From assembly GCA_004353515.1 (NCBI GenBank), contig SMNZ01000004.1, forward strand, positions 124,001-188,000: a stretch of DNA of 64,000 nucleotides, given 5' to 3'. The notes below the pieces were generated by a model. It was not told where the DNA came from and made no database searches. It was given only the letters and a program-made list of their open reading frames with translations. This DNA comes from Alteromonadaceae bacterium M269 (GTDB taxonomy: Bacteria; Pseudomonadota; Gammaproteobacteria; Enterobacterales; Alteromonadaceae). A program made the position numbers and the translations under genes. Below are positions 9,501 to 17,436 of the stretch, piece after piece; position 1 is the first letter of the stretch, and every line of letters starts with the position of its first letter.

Positions 9501-10250
9501 TTAACTCATTTTAGCCACCCAACTTAACGGTGCGATTCTCAAAATAGGAACAACAAGTGCCCATGGCCAAGCTGGTGTATATGCACTCGCTGGCTCTCTC
9601 TCCATCGCTTTAACCATTGAACGACAACCAGTTTCAGTGTCGACAATAAAAGGGACAGTTTTAACTTTTTCATTGATTTCACTACGTATAAAACCAGGAT
9701 GCAGCGTAGTCACTTTTATTGGCGTGCCTCTAACATCAATTCTAATACCTTCACTCAGTGAGGTTAACGCAGCTTTAGTCGCAGCATAAACTGTCATCGC
9801 TCTCCTAAAACCGCGAGCAGCACTTATTGATGAGATAGTTACGAGATGCCCCGCGTTTTGTTCTCTAAAAATCTCCATTGCTGCTTCACACTGGGCTACA
9901 GCGGAAACGAAATTAGTAACAGCCGTCTGCTTATTCGCGTAAAAGTACCCGGTACCAACAGACGCACCTTTCCCCATTCCTGCATTAACGACAACTCGGT
10001 CAAGGTTCCCCATATCTTGTTTAAAGGCTTTGAAAACTTCAAACACTTGATCATGATCATTCACATCTAACGAACGAATATAAACCTGACTTTCGGGGTA
10101 TTTTTGATTAATCTCGGATTTTAACTCTTCTAGTCTTTCAATTCGGCGAGCGCAAAGTGCGAGGTTTCGCCCCTTTTTTGCAAACTCAAATGCCATGCCT
10201 TTCCCTAAGCCTGAACTTGCTCCCGTAATTAATATATTTTTACGAATCAT
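9501..10250 (-). CDS. Short-chain dehydrogenase/reductase (SDR)
   Basis: This is a 249-residue classical SDR. It has the cofactor motif ITGASSGLG (TGxxxGxG) at about 8-16, an arginine pair after strand two (CARRIERL) that favours NADP or allows either cofactor, VVNAGMGKG for NAG, the catalytic Ser in ISSISAARG and the YAATK active-site motif near residue 155. It lies downstream of phosphotransferase and acyl-CoA dehydrogenase genes on the same strand. In Pseudomonas levulinate catabolism LvaA, LvaC and LvaD are a phosphotransferase, an acyl-CoA dehydrogenase-like protein and an oxidoreductase, so a comparable hydroxyacyl-CoA pathway is plausible. The substrate is not determined. Confidence 0.85.
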   Translation of the reverse strand: MIRKNILITGASSGLGKGMAFEFAKKGRNLALCARRIERLEELKSEINQKYPESQVYIRSLDVNDHDQVFEVFKAFKQDMGNLDRVVVNAGMGKGASVGTGYFYANKQTAVTNFVSAVAQCEAAMEIFREQNAGHLVTISSISAARGFRRAMTVYAATKAALTSLSEGIRIDVRGTPIKVTTLHPGFIRSEINEKVKTVPFIVDTETGCRSMVKAMEREPASAYTPAWPWALVVPILRIAPLSWVAKMS

Positions 10251-10351
10251 TTTATCACTGCTCCCGAAAGATAATTCTTTATAAGAAAGCCAATGCTAAT
10301 TAACATTGGCTTACGTATATTATTTAAACTGATGTTAAGGTTACTAAACCC

Positions 10352-10410
10352 TATTTTTTATTATTTTTTATTATTTTTTATTATTTTTTATTATTTTTTA
10401 TTATTTTTTT
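10352..10410. repeat. 10-bp tandem repeat (TTATTTTTTA, about six copies)
   Basis: Six nearly perfect consecutive copies of TTATTTTTTA run through this interval; the first begins CTATTTTTTA and the last ends in seven T. The repeat includes the last codons and stop of the phosphotransferase gene (stop at 10381-10383). Because the unit length is not a multiple of three, changes in copy number would shift the frame, but TAA recurs in every unit, so mainly the lysine/asparagine-rich tail would vary. Confidence 0.9.
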
Positions 10411-11475
10411 ACAGCGACGTAATAAATAATGTACGAATATCCAATAATTTTTATAAGCTCGATTTCGTGTTTGTTTATGGTGATATCGATAATAAATTTG
10501 CTGCGCTATTCCAGCTAATCTAAATAATCCATAAACCTCATAAAATGTAAAGTCATTGCATTCAAACCCGCTCTTATCAAGATAGTAATTAATCACTTCT
10601 TGTCTCGTTAACATCCCTTTTAAATGTGTCGGTTGTTTCCTGGTTGATTGCATTAATGAATCGTCACCAGCTTCAACCCAATAAGCCAAGCTATTACCTA
10701 GATCCATCAAGGGATCGCCTAGCGTTGCCAATTCCCAATCCAGTACACCGATAATATGAGTAATATCAGCCGAATCTAAGACCAAGTTGTCAAAACGAAA
10801 GTCATTGTGGGTTATACAGATATGTTCCTTAGTAGGTAAGTTATTCGCCAACCAATCAGTAACAAACTTTCCAGAGGGTACGTTCCACGTTTTTGCCTTC
10901 TGATAACGTTCGGTCCAGCCAAGAATCTGCCTTTCCGTATAACCTTGCCCTTTACCTAAATGCTCTAAACCAGCCTCCCGATAATCGACTTTGTGTAGCG
11001 CAATTAAGCTATCAATGGCCTTAGTACACAGCTCTCTGGTGGTTGCCTCATTCATTTGAATAGATTTAGGCAGGTTTTTCCTGGGAATAACGCCGTTTAA
11101 TTTCTCCATAACATAAAACTCAGCACCGATAATGCTCTCATCATCCGTGTGGCCAATCATTTCGGGAACATATTGATATACAGACTTCAACGACTGTTGC
11201 AGCCGATACTCTCTTCCCATATCGTGCGCGCCTTTGGCTTTGGTGCCCTCAGGACCGCGCCTCAATATCAATGACCTTTCAGGATACTCCAAACAGTAAG
11301 TCCAGTTCGAAACGCCGCCTGAATACTGTGTAACCTTAGGTGTACCCGATAGTTCTGGGCATATCTCTTTAAGCCAAGGATCGAGTTTCGCTAAATCTAA
11401 CTCTTCTCCAGTTCTTACATCACCAGCACGATCCAGCACATCACTTTGGCTATTATTCTGTTGCGATTGCGACAC
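10381..11475 (-). CDS. APH-type phosphotransferase, acyl-CoA dehydrogenase-associated (ACAD10/11- or LvaA-like)
   Basis: This is a 364-residue aminoglycoside phosphotransferase-fold kinase. It has the ATP-site lysine/arginine region (CLEYPERSLILRRGPEG), the catalytic loop CITHNDFRFDNLVLD (HxDxxxxN) and the metal motif GVLDWELATLGDPLMDLG. Proteins of this branch are fused or adjacent to acyl-CoA dehydrogenases (ACAD10/11) and phosphorylate the hydroxyl of 4-hydroxyacyl-CoA before its removal, as LvaA does. The gene ends inside a 10-bp tandem repeat, so its last residues (KKIIKNNKK) are probably not conserved. It follows the acyl-CoA dehydrogenase gene by nine bases. Activity on hydroxyacyl-CoA is inferred from family and context. 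Confidence 0.85.
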   Translation of the reverse strand: MSQSQQNNSQSDVLDRAGDVRTGEELDLAKLDPWLKEICPELSGTPKVTQYSGGVSNWTYCLEYPERSLILRRGPEGTKAKGAHDMGREYRLQQSLKSVYQYVPEMIGHTDDESIIGAEFYVMEKLNGVIPRKNLPKSIQMNEATTRELCTKAIDSLIALHKVDYREAGLEHLGKGQGYTERQILGWTERYQKAKTWNVPSGKFVTDWLANNLPTKEHICITHNDFRFDNLVLDSADITHIIGVLDWELATLGDPLMDLGNSLAYWVEAGDDSLMQSTRKQPTHLKGMLTRQEVINYYLDKSGFECNDFTFYEVYGLFRLAGIAQQIYYRYHHKQTRNRAYKNYWIFVHYLLRRCKKIIKNNKK

Positions 11476-11484
11476 TACGATTCT

Positions 11485-12708
11485 CTATTGCTTATATTTC
11501 TTAAGTTCTAAACGAGACACCATACCCTTGTGCACTTCATCAGGGCCATCAGCTAGTCTTAGAGCTCTAGCTGCTGCGGCATAACGAGCTAACGGGAAGT
11601 CTTCACACATACCCGCACCACCGTGTAATTGAATCGCTAAATCAACCACTTGCTCAAGCATTTTGGGTACAACAACTTTAATCGCTGAGATTTCAGTCAT
11701 GGCGTGTTTAACACCAACATTATCAATCTTCCAAGCGGCATAAAGTGTTAATAGGCGAGCCTGATCAATTGCCATACGAGCTTCTGCAACACGCTCAGAG
11801 TTTCCGCCAAGCTTGAACAAAGGCTTACCAAAAGCCGTGCGACTTAAGCTGCGTTTCATTGCTAACTCTAAAGACTTCTCTGCACCACCAATAGCTCGCA
11901 TACAATGATGTATACGACCAGGCCCTAAGCGCCCTTGTGCAATAGCGAATCCTTTACCCATTCCCATAATCAGGTTCTCTTTGGGCACTCTGACATTAGT
12001 GAAATGCATCTCACCATGTCCTGAGGGCGCATCATAATCGCCATATGCACTCAACATTCTTTTGATTTCAATACCTGGAGTATCTAGAGGCACAATAACC
12101 ATACTGTGTTGACTATGCTTGTCATTCTCAGGATTCGAAAGTCCCATAAAGATAGTGATTTTCGCATTTGGATGCCCTAAACCAGTACTCCACCACTTTT
12201 TACCATTAATGACGAGTTCATCACCATCAGCCTCAATAGTGGCAGCCATATTAGTTGCATCAGATGACGCAACGTCTGGTTCAGTCATACCAAAAACTGA
12301 GCGAATTTCCCCATTAAGCAACGGAGTTAACCAGGTTTTCTTTTGTTCTTCATTACCAAAATGATAAAGCACTTCCATATTGCCTGTATCTGGTGCGCTG
12401 CAATTTAAGATCTCAGAAGCAAATAAACAACGCCCCATTTGCTCGGCTAAAGGCGCGTACTCTAATGTTGTGAGTCCTTCAGCTAGCTCACTATCTGGCA
12501 GAAATAAATTCCATAAACCAGCTTCCTTAGCTTTCTGCTTCAACGGCTCCATGATGGGATGCATTTTCCATTGAGTCCAATCACCTGTCGGATTTAGTTC
12601 ATGCATCTCAGCGTATACTTGTTCTTCGACCGGCTCTATATGCTCAGCCATAAAAGCTTTTAATCGTGCCAGGTAATCTTGAGTTTTTGCGTTATGTGAA
12701 AAATCCAT
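11485..12708 (-). CDS. Acyl-CoA dehydrogenase (ACAD10/11- or LvaC-like)
   Basis: This is a 407-residue flavoprotein with the full acyl-CoA dehydrogenase architecture: helical N-domain, the FAD-contact segment FGMTEPDVASSDATNM, the beta-domain NGKKWWSTGLGHPNAK, and the C-terminal helical bundle with LHGGAGMCEDFPLARY. The C-terminal LRLADGPDEVHKGMVSRLEL is typical of the ACAD10/11 branch. It is the first gene of the minus-strand group (ACAD, phosphotransferase, SDR) and is divergent from a LysR gene, which probably regulates it. A role in removing a phosphorylated hydroxyl from a 4-hydroxyacyl-CoA, rather than ordinary beta-oxidation, is suggested by its neighbour. Confidence 0.88.
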   Translation of the reverse strand: MDFSHNAKTQDYLARLKAFMAEHIEPVEEQVYAEMHELNPTGDWTQWKMHPIMEPLKQKAKEAGLWNLFLPDSELAEGLTTLEYAPLAEQMGRCLFASEILNCSAPDTGNMEVLYHFGNEEQKKTWLTPLLNGEIRSVFGMTEPDVASSDATNMAATIEADGDELVINGKKWWSTGLGHPNAKITIFMGLSNPENDKHSQHSMVIVPLDTPGIEIKRMLSAYGDYDAPSGHGEMHFTNVRVPKENLIMGMGKGFAIAQGRLGPGRIHHCMRAIGGAEKSLELAMKRSLSRTAFGKPLFKLGGNSERVAEARMAIDQARLLTLYAAWKIDNVGVKHAMTEISAIKVVVPKMLEQVVDLAIQLHGGAGMCEDFPLARYAAAARALRLADGPDEVHKGMVSRLELKKYKQ

Positions 12709-12828
12709 CAGAACATCCCATCAATATAATTAAGATAGGGTGATACTAGCCCAACTTGAATATTGAAAGAAATGAAATATAGTACCAGATAATAATGAAT
12801 GAAATTCATAATCATAAAGTGCGCGAAT

Positions 12829-13737
12829 ATGCAGAAACCAACCTCTATCCAACAACTTGATTTAAACCTGCTTAAAGTTTTCGAAAGCCTTTATTTAGAG
12901 CAAAACATGACAAGAACTGCCGAAGCTTTGTTCATTACGCCATCGGCCGTTAGCCATGCAATAAAACGTTTACGAGAGTGTCTGAACGATCCGCTTTTCC
13001 AACGGGTTCATAATAAAATGTTACCGACCCCCGCCTGTCAGCGCTTAGCACCCCTGCTAATTGAAAACCTCAATGCGTTAAGACAAGCGTTACAACAATG
13101 GCATGAGTTCGATCCTCAAACGAGCCAACAGCACTTTCGTATTGGTATTCATGATGCGCTTGAACCAGCCCTATTACCGACCTTAGTGCAAAGACTGAAT
13201 TCACTAGCGCCTAGCGTGCAACTCTCTAGTATTAAAGTCGATCGCCAATCCATCGCCAGAGAACTCACAACAGGCCAGATTGATATAGCGATAAATGTTG
13301 CTATTCCATTGAAACCACCAATACAACACAAGCAACTTTTAGACGATGTTTTCTGTATTCTGGTGCGTAAAAACCATCCATTTATTAATGAAAATACTAA
13401 AGAAAAATACTTAGAAGCGACACATATCAGTGTATCCAATCGTTCCAGTGGCCCATCTGTAGAAGATTTTATTTTCCAGCAGCAAGGGCTGGTCAGGAAT
13501 ATAGGAATAAGGTGCCAGAACTTTTATGCAACACGCAGCATATTAGCGAACTCGGATTTACTTTTGACCGTGCCGCGCACTATTGGAGAAGAGCTGAAAA
13601 CGGAAGAATTAACACTGTTGCCTATTCCTATAAACATTGCCCCTGTCATGACTCACGTATACTGGCACGAGAACGCTGAGCAAAATGCTGCATTAATATG
13701 GTTACGAGATCTATTGTTCGAGTTGTCTGTTACTTAA
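12829..13737 (+). CDS. LysR family transcriptional regulator
   Basis: This is a roughly 302-residue LysR regulator with an N-terminal helix-turn-helix (LDLNLLKVFESLYLEQNMTRTAEAL, ITPSAVSHAIKRLR), followed by a periplasmic-binding-type effector domain. I prefer the ATG at 12829 (MQKPTSIQQLDLNLL), since LysR proteins normally begin just before this helix; an in-frame ATG at 12799 adds ten residues and lies inside the palindrome ATGAA-A-TTCAT (12799-12809), which could be an operator. The gene is divergent from the acyl-CoA dehydrogenase group, the usual arrangement for a LysR activator. The inducer is unknown. Confidence 0.88.
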   Translation: MQKPTSIQQLDLNLLKVFESLYLEQNMTRTAEALFITPSAVSHAIKRLRECLNDPLFQRVHNKMLPTPACQRLAPLLIENLNALRQALQQWHEFDPQTSQQHFRIGIHDALEPALLPTLVQRLNSLAPSVQLSSIKVDRQSIARELTTGQIDIAINVAIPLKPPIQHKQLLDDVFCILVRKNHPFINENTKEKYLEATHISVSNRSSGPSVEDFIFQQQGLVRNIGIRCQNFYATRSILANSDLLLTVPRTIGEELKTEELTLLPIPINIAPVMTHVYWHENAEQNAALIWLRDLLFELSVT

Positions 13738-13813
13738 CAATTGAGTTAAAAAAGCAACCTGATATATAGAACTACCTTGTCTAGCAGTATTCAAAGTAGC
13801 TATTTTTGAAATA

Positions 13814-13841
13814 CAAAAAAAAGAGCCGCACAAGCGACTCT
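13814..13841 (-). terminator. Rho-independent terminator after the Prx-Grx gene
   Basis: Minus strand: AGAGTCGC pairs with GCGGCTCT (8 bp, one G-U pair) around loop TTGT and is followed by eight T. On the plus strand it may also stop LysR transcripts, with a shorter T-run. Confidence 0.85.
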
Positions 13842-13874
13842 TTTAGATTGATGACATTCGCTCAACTGCATCAA

Positions 13875-14633
13875 TTAGTTATTGAAGAAGTTCTCCAAAT
13901 CATCGCTACCACCGATGTGCTTACCACCGATAAATACCTGAGGTACCGTATCGTTACCACTTACAGCTCTCAAGCCTGATAGTGACACGTCTTTACCAAC
14001 TTGAACTTCATCAAATGCATAGCCTTTTTCTTTTAGCGATGCTTTCGCCTTTGCACAGAATGGGCAATCAGGCTTTGAGAAAACCAACACTGGGTCTGGT
14101 GACGCAGCATTTGGATTGATGTATCCAAGCATAGTATCCGCATCCGATACTTCAAACGGGTCGCCAGGAAGATCAGGTTCGATAAACATCTTATCGATAA
14201 CACCATCTTTCACTAGCATTGAATATCTCCAGCTACGTTTTCCAAATCCTAGCTCAGCTTTATCAACCAAAAGCCCCATACCTTCGGTAAATTCACCATT
14301 GCCGTCAGGGATCACAGAGATATTCTCGGCGTCCTGATCAGCAGACCATGCATTCATTACGAATGTATCATTCACTGACATACATACGATCTCATCAACA
14401 CCCGACGCTTTAAGCGTTGCTGCAAGCTCATTATAACGAGGCAAGTGAGTTGATGAACAAGTCGGTGTAAATGCACCAGGAAGTGAGAAAACAACGACAG
14501 TCTTTCCTGCAAAGATATCTTGAGACGTGCGCTTAACCCACTCATCGTTTTCTCTCATAACGAAAGTAACATCAGGTACATTCTGGCCAGTTTTGTTTTC
14601 GAAATTTGGATTTTCAGGGTATTGCGTAGTCAT
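13875..14633 (-). CDS. Peroxiredoxin-glutaredoxin hybrid (glutathione-dependent peroxidase)
   Basis: This 252-residue protein joins an N-terminal Prx5-type peroxiredoxin to a C-terminal glutaredoxin. The peroxidatic cysteine is in PGAFTPTCSSTHLPRY (about residues 52-67), and the glutaredoxin active site is PDCPFCAKAK (about 186-195), followed by TVPQVFIGGKHIGGSDD, the cis-proline and glutathione-binding segment. Such hybrids reduce hydrogen peroxide and alkyl hydroperoxides with glutathione in the cytoplasm (Haemophilus-type Prx/Grx). It stands alone with its own terminator. No OxyR site could be recognised by eye. Confidence 0.93.
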   Translation of the reverse strand: MTTQYPENPNFENKTGQNVPDVTFVMRENDEWVKRTSQDIFAGKTVVVFSLPGAFTPTCSSTHLPRYNELAATLKASGVDEIVCMSVNDTFVMNAWSADQDAENISVIPDGNGEFTEGMGLLVDKAELGFGKRSWRYSMLVKDGVIDKMFIEPDLPGDPFEVSDADTMLGYINPNAASPDPVLVFSKPDCPFCAKAKASLKEKGYAFDEVQVGKDVSLSGLRAVSGNDTVPQVFIGGKHIGGSDDLENFFNN

Positions 14634-14899
14634 AATTCACCTTACTGATTTAAATTAAAAGTTCTTCGTTTCGTTCAACTGAGTCTATTATAGTCAGCTT
14701 TTTGTGATTGATAAAAACAATAAATACCAATCATCCTATTCTAATTTTACGATTAAAAATAGTGTAGGTTCTCAGAAATATCGATTCATATTGCTCGCCC
14801 TACTACTTCACTTAGGTATTTAATCTCATTCTTTTGCATAAATTCATATGTCTGCAATCACTTTAAATTTTTTTAACCAAGGACTATCTTTGGCTTGCA

Positions 14900-14994
14900 G
14901 GTTGAAAAAGGCAAACTTAGCGAAAGCTGGGGACGCAAAACTTCCGGTCTAAGGTATTCCTAGTGAAAATACTAAGATAGCGGGGTTACCAGTT
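14900..14994 (+). promoter_or_regulatory. GEMM-I cyclic di-GMP riboswitch
   Basis: The plus strand carries the GEMM-I core in order: GGCAAAC at 14910-14916; a hairpin CTTAGC/GCTGGG closed by a GAAA tetraloop (14916-14931); GGACGCAAA; the tetraloop-receptor region CTTCCGGTCTAA; a second hairpin GTATT/AATAC (14954-14972); and TAGCGGGGTTACC (14978-14990). These are the conserved segments of the Vibrio Vc2-type aptamer, including the G and C that contact c-di-GMP. It lies about 170 bases upstream of the ParA-like gene in a 530-base gene-free stretch, so it should control that gene and its partner. Whether it acts as an on or off switch is not evident. The rest of the stretch (14634-14899) shows nothing I can support. 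Confidence 0.93.
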
Positions 14995-15076
14995 TGTTTC
15001 AGCAGCAATTCAATTTTTGTTTCGCCGTTGTTTATCATCTACTTTTTCATGTCTTGCGAATATTAACCTGGAGTTC

Positions 15077-15105
15077 GAAGAGGACATGAAAAACATGTTC
15101 TCTTC
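15077..15105 (+). terminator. Hairpin between riboswitch and parA-like gene (possible expression platform)
   Basis: GAAGAGGACATG and CATGTTCTCTTC form a 12-bp stem (one G-U pair) with an AAAAA loop, 59 bases before the ParA start. The following sequence (AGTTTCAGCCTATTTTTAG) is U-rich but the U-run is delayed by about 11 bases. It may be a riboswitch-controlled terminator or an RNA-stability hairpin. Confidence 0.45.
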
Positions 15106-15163
15106 AGTTTCAGCCTATTTTTAGTTTATACCCTCTTGAAAGAGTTTCCGGGAGAATTGAGTC

Positions 15164-15862
15164 ATGATAATTCTTGTTGGTGGCGAAAAAGGCGGCAGTG
15201 GTAAAAGCTGCATTGCACAAAACATAGCTGTTTATCTCCGAACCGAAAAAGACGCTAATGTACTTATTGTCGACTGTGATCCGCAGCGTACGACCTCTGA
15301 TTGGATCCAGGAAAGAAATAGCAATCCAAAGCTTCCACACATTAACTGTGTGCAGCTCTATGGAAAAATCCGTAATGAATTATTAAGCCTTAGCCATCAT
15401 TATGACTATGTCATTATTGATTGCGGTGGTCAGGATAATCTCGCTTTACGTTCATCTATGGCAGTTGCGAACCATATCCTTATTCCGTTGCGCCCCAAAC
15501 GCCGTGATTTGAAAACTGTCGGGCACATGGAAGACATCATTTCGACCTGTAAAATGGTCAACCCTAAGATGAATGTTGCTTTCGTCATTACTCAATGTCC
15601 ATCTTTGCCGTCTCTTGCAAACAGGATATTAGAAGCCAAGGAAGTGGTGCGTTCATTTGATGTTCCTGTCCTTAATTCAGTGACATTTAGTCGCAACATG
15701 TATGACGACAGTGAAGAAATGGGCATGTCTGTCATGGAAAGAGAGCCAGAAGGTAAAGCTGCCTTTGAAATCCGTAGCATTATTGATGAACTACTAATTC
15801 GAGCCAAAGGAGACGTTTCCCATGTCGCTTCTGAGCCTAAAATGCAACACGCCTTCGGCTAA
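15164..15862 (+). CDS. ParA/ParF-like partition ATPase under riboswitch control
   Basis: This is a 232-residue deviant-Walker ATPase without an N-terminal DNA-binding domain. It has Walker A VGGEKGGSGKS (about 5-15, with the signature lysine before GG), Walker A' LIVDCDPQRTTSDW (about 40-53), and Walker B VIIDCGGQ (about 85-92). Length and layout match ParF, McdA or VirC1-type positioning ATPases rather than chromosomal ParA. The next gene overlaps it by 41 bases and encodes a small putative ribbon-helix-helix protein, as in parFG modules. The c-di-GMP riboswitch upstream implies that the level of this system follows c-di-GMP. The cargo (plasmid remnant, polar organelle, matrix machine) is unknown. 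Confidence 0.85.
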   Translation: MIILVGGEKGGSGKSCIAQNIAVYLRTEKDANVLIVDCDPQRTTSDWIQERNSNPKLPHINCVQLYGKIRNELLSLSHHYDYVIIDCGGQDNLALRSSMAVANHILIPLRPKRRDLKTVGHMEDIISTCKMVNPKMNVAFVITQCPSLPSLANRILEAKEVVRSFDVPVLNSVTFSRNMYDDSEEMGMSVMEREPEGKAAFEIRSIIDELLIRAKGDVSHVASEPKMQHAFG

Positions 15863-16160
15863 ACCGAAGAAAGTTAGCGTAGACACATTCATTGATGAAG
15901 CAGAGTTATATGCACGTGGATTAACTACAGTTGTAAAACTTGATAGAGTAAATGCAAAGCCGTGCTCCTCAAGTCAACTAGATGAAGATGTTCCTAACTT
16001 CACACGATGTACATTTACATTGAGTGAAGAAGCTAAAAATAGCTTAACCAAGCTTAGCTGTTCAACAGGTATCGCTCGGTCACGACTTATTAGAATTTGG
16101 CTGGATCAAATGGAAAATGGTGAGCTAGTAGGTGATTTCGTTAACAGCTCTGTGCGTTAG
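15822..16160 (+). CDS. Small putative ribbon-helix-helix partner of the ParA-like ATPase
   Basis: This is a 112-residue protein. A disordered, charged N-terminal half is followed by FTRCTFTLSEEAKNSLTKLS and TGIARSRLIRIWLDQM, which reads as a beta strand and two helices of the CopG/ParG ribbon-helix-helix type (about residues 63-100). It starts inside the ParA-like gene in another frame, with AGGAG about eight bases before its ATG, so translation is probably coupled. By analogy with ParG it could be a dimeric DNA-binding and ATPase-stimulating partner. The fold call is from pattern only. Confidence 0.65.
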   Translation: MSLLSLKCNTPSAKPKKVSVDTFIDEAELYARGLTTVVKLDRVNAKPCSSSQLDEDVPNFTRCTFTLSEEAKNSLTKLSCSTGIARSRLIRIWLDQMENGELVGDFVNSSVR

Positions 16161-16182
16161 TTATACTCGTCATCCTTGAAAA
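16160..16182 (+). repeat. Copy 1 of a 23-bp intergenic repeat
   Basis: GTTATACTCGTCATCCTTGAAAA recurs at 18619-18641 with 21 of 23 bases identical and in the same orientation. This copy lies between the RHH gene and the 3' end of the SpoIIE gene. Its function is unknown. Confidence 0.6.
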
Positions 16183-16200
16183 AGATTTAGGGTATGTAAG

Positions 16201-17436
16201 CTACACAAACTGAATCGCGCACATTGTCATGTCGTCTTGGAATTTTTGACAACGGCAAAATGCTTTTAGCTTCGCTTCCATGTTTTTCAGCAGTGATTCA
16301 GGCTCGCTATCACTATCGCGTAAGGCTTGTTCCAACCGTTCAAAGCCAAAGTCATGGTTATCAGGGTCTTTGGTTTCAATAACAACGTCCGTATACACAA
16401 AGAGTGTATCATTCGGCTCAATAGGTACCTCATATAGGTCCCACTCATAGTCTCGCATTACACCGATAGGAATGCCGCCCCCATCAATAGGAATAATATC
16501 GTTCCCTCTTTTAATATAGGCATGTGGATGCCCCGCATTTGCATAAAGCAAAGTCCTTTTAACCGGACAATAATGGCACGCAACAGCTGTGATAAAGCTG
16601 CTACGCTCTCTTCGAGTAAAGAAGTGCTTATTGATATAGTTAAACGCTAGAGATGGACTTTCCAAATCTTGCGTTGGGCGATAAGTACGCAGTATTGCAT
16701 CTAACATCGCTACTTCCATTGCAGCGCTGGGTCCATGGCCAGTAACGTCTGCGACAATAACTCCCAATGTATGTAAGTCCGTTTTACCTGTGGGGTCACG
16801 TCGACTCAGGAAATCAATGTAATCCCCACCTGCTCCTCGCATAGCACGATACGTAAAGGCTATTCGAGAGCCGGGTATCGTTTGTTTCCTGTCCGGCAAC
16901 ATCAACTGTTGTAGACGCGTCATTTCTTCTAACTCTTGGTCTATCCAAGCGTTAGCATCTCTTAACTGCGTTTCAGTTTGCTCTAACTGGCGATTAGTTA
17001 ATACCCAATTGATCTTTAGGAAAAGGTTTTCGATAACGCTTTTTTCAAGCGTCTGTTTGCCATCAAACAATAGCAACCACTTAGACGTTCTACCGTTATG
17101 GCTAAAAGGGAGAATCCATATTGAATCAGCACTAGCGTAATGACTGAACTGGGCAAGAGTTGCACCTTCAACAAGCTCTGGTTGTCTTTGCACGTTGCTC
17201 AGTGATTCAAGCGTAAGGCTGTTCACTGAGCTATCTGATAACAGGCGTAATGACGATGTGTCTCTTAAGTCATCGAAAAAAGCAGAGTCGGTAGGTTCAC
17301 TATCAACTAAGATTAGACCAATACTTGTATCAAGCGACTGACATTCAGCTAATAGAAGCTCTCTTTCTGATAGCACCGGCTCATCCATGGTCGCCTGTTC
17401 AATTGGCAAAGGTTGCGCCATAAGCTTATTCAGCAA
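16201..17436 (-). CDS. SpoIIE/RsbU-type PP2C phosphatase at the end of the mla operon
   Basis: This is a 411-residue cytoplasmic protein. A divergent N-terminal sensory region is followed by a coiled coil (about 170-200, QLEQTETQLRDANAWIDQEL) and a PP2C/SpoIIE catalytic domain with metal-binding GGDYIDF, VIVADVTGHGPSAAMEVAML, FVYTDVVIETKD and the final FQDDMTMCAIQF. Such phosphatases dephosphorylate STAS anti-anti-sigma proteins. The start overlaps the mlaC end by 11 bases, and the operon begins with an RsbW-like kinase and a STAS protein, so all three partner-switch components share one transcript with mlaFEDC. The glycine of the usual YTDG motif is Val here. Confidence 0.88.
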   Translation of the reverse strand: MLNKLMAQPLPIEQATMDEPVLSERELLLAECQSLDTSIGLILVDSEPTDSAFFDDLRDTSSLRLLSDSSVNSLTLESLSNVQRQPELVEGATLAQFSHYASADSIWILPFSHNGRTSKWLLLFDGKQTLEKSVIENLFLKINWVLTNRQLEQTETQLRDANAWIDQELEEMTRLQQLMLPDRKQTIPGSRIAFTYRAMRGAGGDYIDFLSRRDPTGKTDLHTLGVIVADVTGHGPSAAMEVAMLDAILRTYRPTQDLESPSLAFNYINKHFFTRRERSSFITAVACHYCPVKRTLLYANAGHPHAYIKRGNDIIPIDGGGIPIGVMRDYEWDLYEVPIEPNDTLFVYTDVVIETKDPDNHDFGFERLEQALRDSDSEPESLLKNMEAKLKAFCRCQKFQDDMTMCAIQFV

